This document shows, in pieces, positions 5,566 through 9,034 of a stretch of DNA of 9,034 nucleotides. Made by a program: the position numbers and the translations under genes. The notes under the pieces are model-generated. The model saw only the letters and a program-made list of their open reading frames with translations, made no database searches and was not told the DNA's origin. Each line of letters starts with the position of its first letter. The stretch's first letter is position 1. This DNA is from Clostridia bacterium (GTDB taxonomy: Bacteria; Bacillota_A; Clostridia; Oscillospirales; CAG-272), in contig JAFQUG010000340.1 in assembly GCA_017408625.1 (NCBI GenBank), positions 1 through 9,034 of the forward strand. Direction: 5' to 3'.

Positions 5566-7731
5566 ATGAAAAATCGTTCCGACAACCATAAAAACGGGCA
5601 TTATACCGGGAAAAAGGACTCCCTGTATATGGATTTGCGCGTGCCGTTTGCGGTATGCGTTGCCACGGGCTTCGTTCTGATCAGCGCATGCGCCATCATC
5701 GGATATCTGAACCCCGCCGTCATCAGAATCGGTTGGTTCGGCTTCGGAGCTGCACTGATATTTACTCTGACCTGCGCCATCGTGTTCCTGATCTACCTGT
5801 TCCGTTATCTGCGCTTGCGCGAGGCCGTACAGGAGGCGGACAAGATCAACACCGACGTTTACGATATGTTCCGCTACGTCATTGACGTACCCTATGCAGT
5901 CATCGGACGCGACGGCGTAGTCAAGATCATCAACAGTGCATTGCAGGACGTGCTGGGCTATCATTCCCCCGTCTGCAATATCCGACTGAGCGAATTCTGC
6001 GCAGTGCCCATCGACATCGTTGCCGTTTCTGCACACGGCGCAAAATCCAGCGCACACGAATCCGATCTTTTGCCCGAGGGCCCCATCACACGTCTGGGCG
6101 ACGGCAAAAGATACGAGCTGCAGAGCTATCCCATGATGATAGACGGCGAGGAATACTTCTTCACCGTATTCCGTGATGTCAACAGTCTTTTGGAGATCAA
6201 GGAAAAGGCTGACCGCGAGAACCCCGTGGTTGCCTACATTGCCATTGACAACCTGCAGGAGCTGACCCAGTTCGTACGTGCAAATTACCGCGAGACCTCG
6301 ACCCGCATCGACCAGATCATGCTGGAATGGGTGGAGAGCCTGAACGGCATGATCCGCGAATACGACCGAGACAAATATCTGGCCATCTTCTCTGAAGAGA
6401 TGCTGGAAAAATGCATTGCCGACCGCTTTGATATTCTCAACACGGTCATGGATGCCAAGGTTGGCGATAATACCTTCCCGCTGACAATTTCTATGGGCAT
6501 TGCCGCCATCAAGGGAACCATGGAGGACAAGGACCGCGCCGCTTACGCTGCACTGGAGGTAGCTTTGTCTCGCGGCGGTAACCAGGTTGCGCTCCGCCGC
6601 GACGCGGGCGGAAGCCTGCAATACTTCGGCGGCACGCACAAGATCCTGGAGAGCAACTCTTCAATCAATTCCCGCGTCATTTCGGGCGTGCTGGCAACCA
6701 ATATCCGCCAAGCAGGCAACGTGCTGATCATGGGTCACGCCAACCCCGACTTTGACTCGATCGGTGCTTGCGTGGGTGCGGCCAGATTCGTGATGAACGT
6801 GCTTGCTGCCAAGGCAGCCGAGCAAAAATCGGACACCTCCATTCTGCCCGAGGTCCATGTTGTCATAGACCGCAAATGCGAAAACTTCCGTACCTGCTAC
6901 CAACACCTGGCGGATCTGGACGAATATAAGGAAATGTTCATTGACCGTGAGGCAGGCATGAACGCCGTGACCTCGGATACGCTTCTGATCATTGTGGACG
7001 CCAACAACCGCTTTATCTTTGAAGCACCCGATCTGCCGGGCAGTGTTTCCAACATCGCACTGATCGACCATCACAGATTGGTCAAGGAGCCCGACTTCCC
7101 CACCTTCGTCACCTATATCGAGCCCACCAAGTCCTCTGCCAGCGAAATGATCGCAGAGATCATGCAGCAGAGCGATTATGCGGACGGTATGCAAAAGGGC
7201 GAGGCAAATCTGCTGCTCTCCGGCATCATGCTCGATACGCATAACTTTACCCGTAACGCGGGCGCACAGACCTTTGAGATCACGCACTTTTTGTACTCCA
7301 AGGGCGCGCACACAAGCGTGGTACGCGAATTCTTCAACCAGGATCTTGAGGACATGCGCATCGCAAGCGCGTTTGACTCCAAGGCGCACATTTATCGCGA
7401 CGTGGTAGCCATTACGCAGCTGGCAACCGAAAAGGAGCCCACCCCCGAGGACCGTGTGGCTGCAGCAAAAGCAGCAGACAGTTTGCTTACGCTCAAGGGC
7501 ATTGAGGCCTCCTTTGCCTTGGTGCTCATGGGAGACACCGTAGTCATCTCCGGCCGCTCCAAGGGTGAGATCAACGTGCAGCTGATCCTTGAAAAGCTGC
7601 AGGGTGGCGGGCACTTTGACGTGGCAGGCGCACAGGTCAAAAATGCAACTCTGGACAGCGCGTACGATCTGCTGATCGGCGCGATCGACGAATATTTCGA
7701 ATACGACTACAAAAACGAGGACGATAAATAA
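5566..7731 (+). CDS. gdpP: Cyclic-di-AMP phosphodiesterase GdpP (YybT)
   Basis: GdpP hydrolyses the second messenger c-di-AMP to pApA at the membrane, lowering a signal that controls potassium, osmolyte and cell-wall homeostasis. The 721 residues contain two transmembrane segments (about 26-47 and 57-79), a PAS domain (about 98-205; haem-binding in B. subtilis YybT), a degenerate GGDEF domain (about 215-345; YDRDKY at 266-271 replaces the active-site signature, so cyclase activity is not expected), a DHH domain and a DHHA1 domain. Catalytic metal-ligand motifs are intact: [10 protein letters not shown] (391-400), D478 in IVDANN, DHH at 501-503 and D557 in [12 protein letters not shown]1 has [10 protein letters not shown] (680-689). 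It is somewhat longer than the roughly 660 residues of the Bacillus protein. The start at 5566 follows GGAGG by five bases; an in-frame ATG at 5554 would add four residues. It lies 83 nt after the YybS-like gene and 32 nt before rplI. Confidence 0.96.
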   Translation: MKNRSDNHKNGHYTGKKDSLYMDLRVPFAVCVATGFVLISACAIIGYLNPAVIRIGWFGFGAALIFTLTCAIVFLIYLFRYLRLREAVQEADKINTDVYDMFRYVIDVPYAVIGRDGVVKIINSALQDVLGYHSPVCNIRLSEFCAVPIDIVAVSAHGAKSSAHESDLLPEGPITRLGDGKRYELQSYPMMIDGEEYFFTVFRDVNSLLEIKEKADRENPVVAYIAIDNLQELTQFVRANYRETSTRIDQIMLEWVESLNGMIREYDRDKYLAIFSEEMLEKCIADRFDILNTVMDAKVGDNTFPLTISMGIAAIKGTMEDKDRAAYAALEVALSRGGNQVALRRDAGGSLQYFGGTHKILESNSSINSRVISGVLATNIRQAGNVLIMGHANPDFDSIGACVGAARFVMNVLAAKAAEQKSDTSILPEVHVVIDRKCENFRTCYQHLADLDEYKEMFIDREAGMNAVTSDTLLIIVDANNRFIFEAPDLPGSVSNIALIDHHRLVKEPDFPTFVTYIEPTKSSASEMIAEIMQQSDYADGMQKGEANLLLSGIMLDTHNFTRNAGAQTFEITHFLYSKGAHTSVVREFFNQDLEDMRIASAFDSKAHIYRDVVAITQLATEKEPTPEDRVAAAKAADSLLTLKGIEASFALVLMGDTVVISGRSKGEINVQLILEKLQGGGHFDVAGAQVKNATLDSAYDLLIGAIDEYFEYDYKNEDDK

Positions 7732-7763
7732 TTCTAATTCCCTTATACAGGAGGTATATACAC

Positions 7764-8207
7764 ATGAAGGTTCTTCTTTTACAGGATGTCAAGGGTCAGG
7801 GCAAAAAGGATCAGATCATTGCCGTTTCGGACGGTTATGCACGTAACTTCCTCTTCCCCAAGAAGCTGGCAGTGATTGCGGACAATAAGGCCATGAACGA
7901 GGTTAAAAACAAAGAGGCTTCCAAGCAATACAAGATCGAAACCGAAAAGGCCGCTGCCAAGGAAATTGCGGAAAAGCTTGCAGGAACCGTAGTCAAGATC
8001 TCGGTCAACGCCGCTGCCGACGGCAGACTCTACGGCTCGATCACATCCAAGGATCTGGCTGAGGTGCTGGCAAAGCAGTACGGAATCACGGTTGACAAGC
8101 GCAAGATCGTCATGCCCGATCCCATCAAGGCTTACGGCACTTACAACTTTGACGTGCGCCTGTATCCTGAGATCGTAGGCAAGATCAAGGTCACAGTCGG
8201 TGCGTAA
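7764..8207 (+). CDS. rplI: 50S ribosomal protein L9
   Basis: L9 binds 23S rRNA at the base of the L1 stalk and helps reading-frame fidelity. The 147 residues show the canonical N-terminal RNA-binding domain, [19 protein letters not shown], followed by the family signature [16 protein letters not shown] (21-36), then a long charged connecting helix (about 43-75, rich in Lys, Glu and Ala) and the C-terminal domain including DGRLYGSIT (86-94) and the final GKIKVTVGA. Length is normal. AGGAGGT at 7749-7755 sits eight bases before the ATG, one of the strongest ribosome binding sites in the window, consistent with high expression relative to gdpP from a shared transcript. Its place between gdpP and dnaB is the common Firmicute order. 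Confidence 0.98.
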   Translation: MKVLLLQDVKGQGKKDQIIAVSDGYARNFLFPKKLAVIADNKAMNEVKNKEASKQYKIETEKAAAKEIAEKLAGTVVKISVNAAADGRLYGSITSKDLAEVLAKQYGITVDKRKIVMPDPIKAYGTYNFDVRLYPEIVGKIKVTVGA

Positions 8208-8243
8208 GACCGTAACATTCCCAAAAACCGCAAGGAGGTTTCT

Positions 8244-9034
8244 ATGAGCGAGGAACTTGTACGCAAGCTGCCCTTCTCCCTGATTGCCGAGCAATCCCTG
8301 CTCGGCTCGATCCTGATCGACCCCAAGTCGCTCAACGAGATCGCCGACCTGATGACGGCCGACGACTTTTACCTGGATGAGCACCGCCAGATCTACCTGG
8401 CCTTTCAGGATCTCTTTACACAAAACAGTGAAATTGACATCGTCACCCTGATCGATACGCTGGTATATAAAGGGATTTACGATAAATCGGGCGGTCAGGA
8501 CTACATCCGCACCCTGGCAGAGGTGGTTCCCAACGCGCTCAATATCAAGGACTACGCACGCATCGTCAAGGAAAAGAGCACGCTGCGCCGCCTGATCGAG
8601 GTGGCAAACGACATTTCCGAGGCAGCATATTCCGAGCAGGACTCGGTAGCGGGTATTCTTGAAAGCGCGCAAAACAGCATCTACGCCATCGCACAAGGCC
8701 GCGATACCAAAAATTTCAAGCACATCCGCGAGGTCATCGGTGACGTTTACGCGCACCTGCATGAGCTCAAGGAGAACAAGAACGCCTCGCAGGGCACGTC
8801 CACCGGATTCTCCGGCCTTGACCGCGTGCTGGCCGGCATGGGCAAATCCGACCTGATCTTGGTCGGTGCGCGTCCCGGTATGGGTAAGACGTCCTTCTGC
8901 TTGAATATCGCGACCAACGTGGCTTCTCAGACGGGCAAAAAGGTTGCCATCTTCTCGCTGGAAATGTCGGCGGATCAGCTTGTCAACCGCGTCATCTCAA
9001 GTGAAGCGCTGGTGGACAGCTATGCGCTGCGTAC
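8244..9034 (+). CDS. dnaB: Replicative DNA helicase DnaB, C-terminus beyond window (partial)
   Basis: DnaB (named DnaC in Bacillus) is the hexameric 5'-3' helicase that unwinds DNA at the replication fork and binds primase through its N-terminal domain. The window contains the first 263 residues of about 440-450. The N-terminal helical domain begins with the typical MSEELVRKLPFSLIAEQSLLGSIL and runs to about residue 150. A linker helix follows, then the RecA-like domain starting near STGFSGLDRVLAGM. Walker A is GARPGMGKTSF at 208-218 with Lys215, and the following IFSLEMS is the expected next conserved strand. The P-loop, a known intein insertion site in DnaB proteins, is uninterrupted here. 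AAGGAGG at 8232-8238 lies five bases before the ATG. It is 36 nt after rplI with no terminator between. Confidence 0.97.
   Translation, partial: MSEELVRKLPFSLIAEQSLLGSILIDPKSLNEIADLMTADDFYLDEHRQIYLAFQDLFTQNSEIDIVTLIDTLVYKGIYDKSGGQDYIRTLAEVVPNALNIKDYARIVKEKSTLRRLIEVANDISEAAYSEQDSVAGILESAQNSIYAIAQGRDTKNFKHIREVIGDVYAHLHELKENKNASQGTSTGFSGLDRVLAGMGKSDLILVGARPGMGKTSFCLNIATNVASQTGKKVAIFSLEMSADQLVNRVISSEALVDSYALR

Noticed and set aside
5515..8762. Three long minus-strand open frames opposite gdpP, rplI and dnaB
   Set aside because: All lie opposite genes identified by conserved catalytic or structural motifs, and none resembles a known protein.
8865..8897. Intein in the DnaB P-loop
   Set aside because: The Walker A segment reads through without interruption. 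Other DnaB intein sites lie beyond the window.

Overview
This window carries two ordinary housekeeping gene clusters of a low-to-mid GC Firmicute, facing away from each other across one AT-rich intergenic region (3903-4231). The gene orders rimP-nusA-ylxR-ylxQ-infB and (YybS-like)-gdpP-rplI-dnaB are both typical of Firmicutes. The 341-residue NusA without a C-terminal acidic repeat domain, the strong AGGAGG-type ribosome binding sites and the slightly GC-rich coding sequence suggest class Clostridia, perhaps a gut lineage. I cannot place it to genus from sequence alone.

Left cluster, minus strand, transcribed from about 3995 toward position 1: rimP (30S maturation), nusA (transcription elongation/termination factor), ylxR/rnpM (small RNA-binding protein), ylxQ (L7Ae-family RNA-binding protein) and infB (translation initiation factor IF-2, cut by the window edge inside its GTPase domain). 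Gaps are short, and ylxR and ylxQ overlap by four bases (GTGA), so this looks like one operon coupling transcription, RNA processing and ribosome assembly/initiation. Its promoter is a very good match to the sigma-A consensus (TTGCAA, 17 nt, extended -10 TGTTATAAT). The predicted leader RNA would begin almost directly with a two-tier stem-loop (3941-3992).

Right cluster, plus strand, from about 4181 to the right edge: a polytopic membrane protein of the YybS/DUF2232 type, gdpP (membrane-bound c-di-AMP phosphodiesterase with PAS, degenerate GGDEF and DHH-DHHA1 domains), rplI (ribosomal protein L9) and dnaB (replicative helicase, cut by the window edge just after its Walker A region). No terminator is visible between these genes. 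The promoter (TTTACA, 17 nt, TGTTATACT) is the same extended -10 type as the one facing it.

I see no new defence system, mobile element, CRISPR array or RNA gene. The points worth a second look are small: a Ser replacing the last Gly of the first KH-domain GxxG loop in NusA; two kinds of tandem repeat in the IF-2 N-terminal extension, with DNA-level similarity suggesting recent expansion; a 13-bp imperfect inverted repeat between the two divergent promoters; the rimP leader stem-loop; and a GC-rich hairpin just ahead of the gdpP ribosome binding site.
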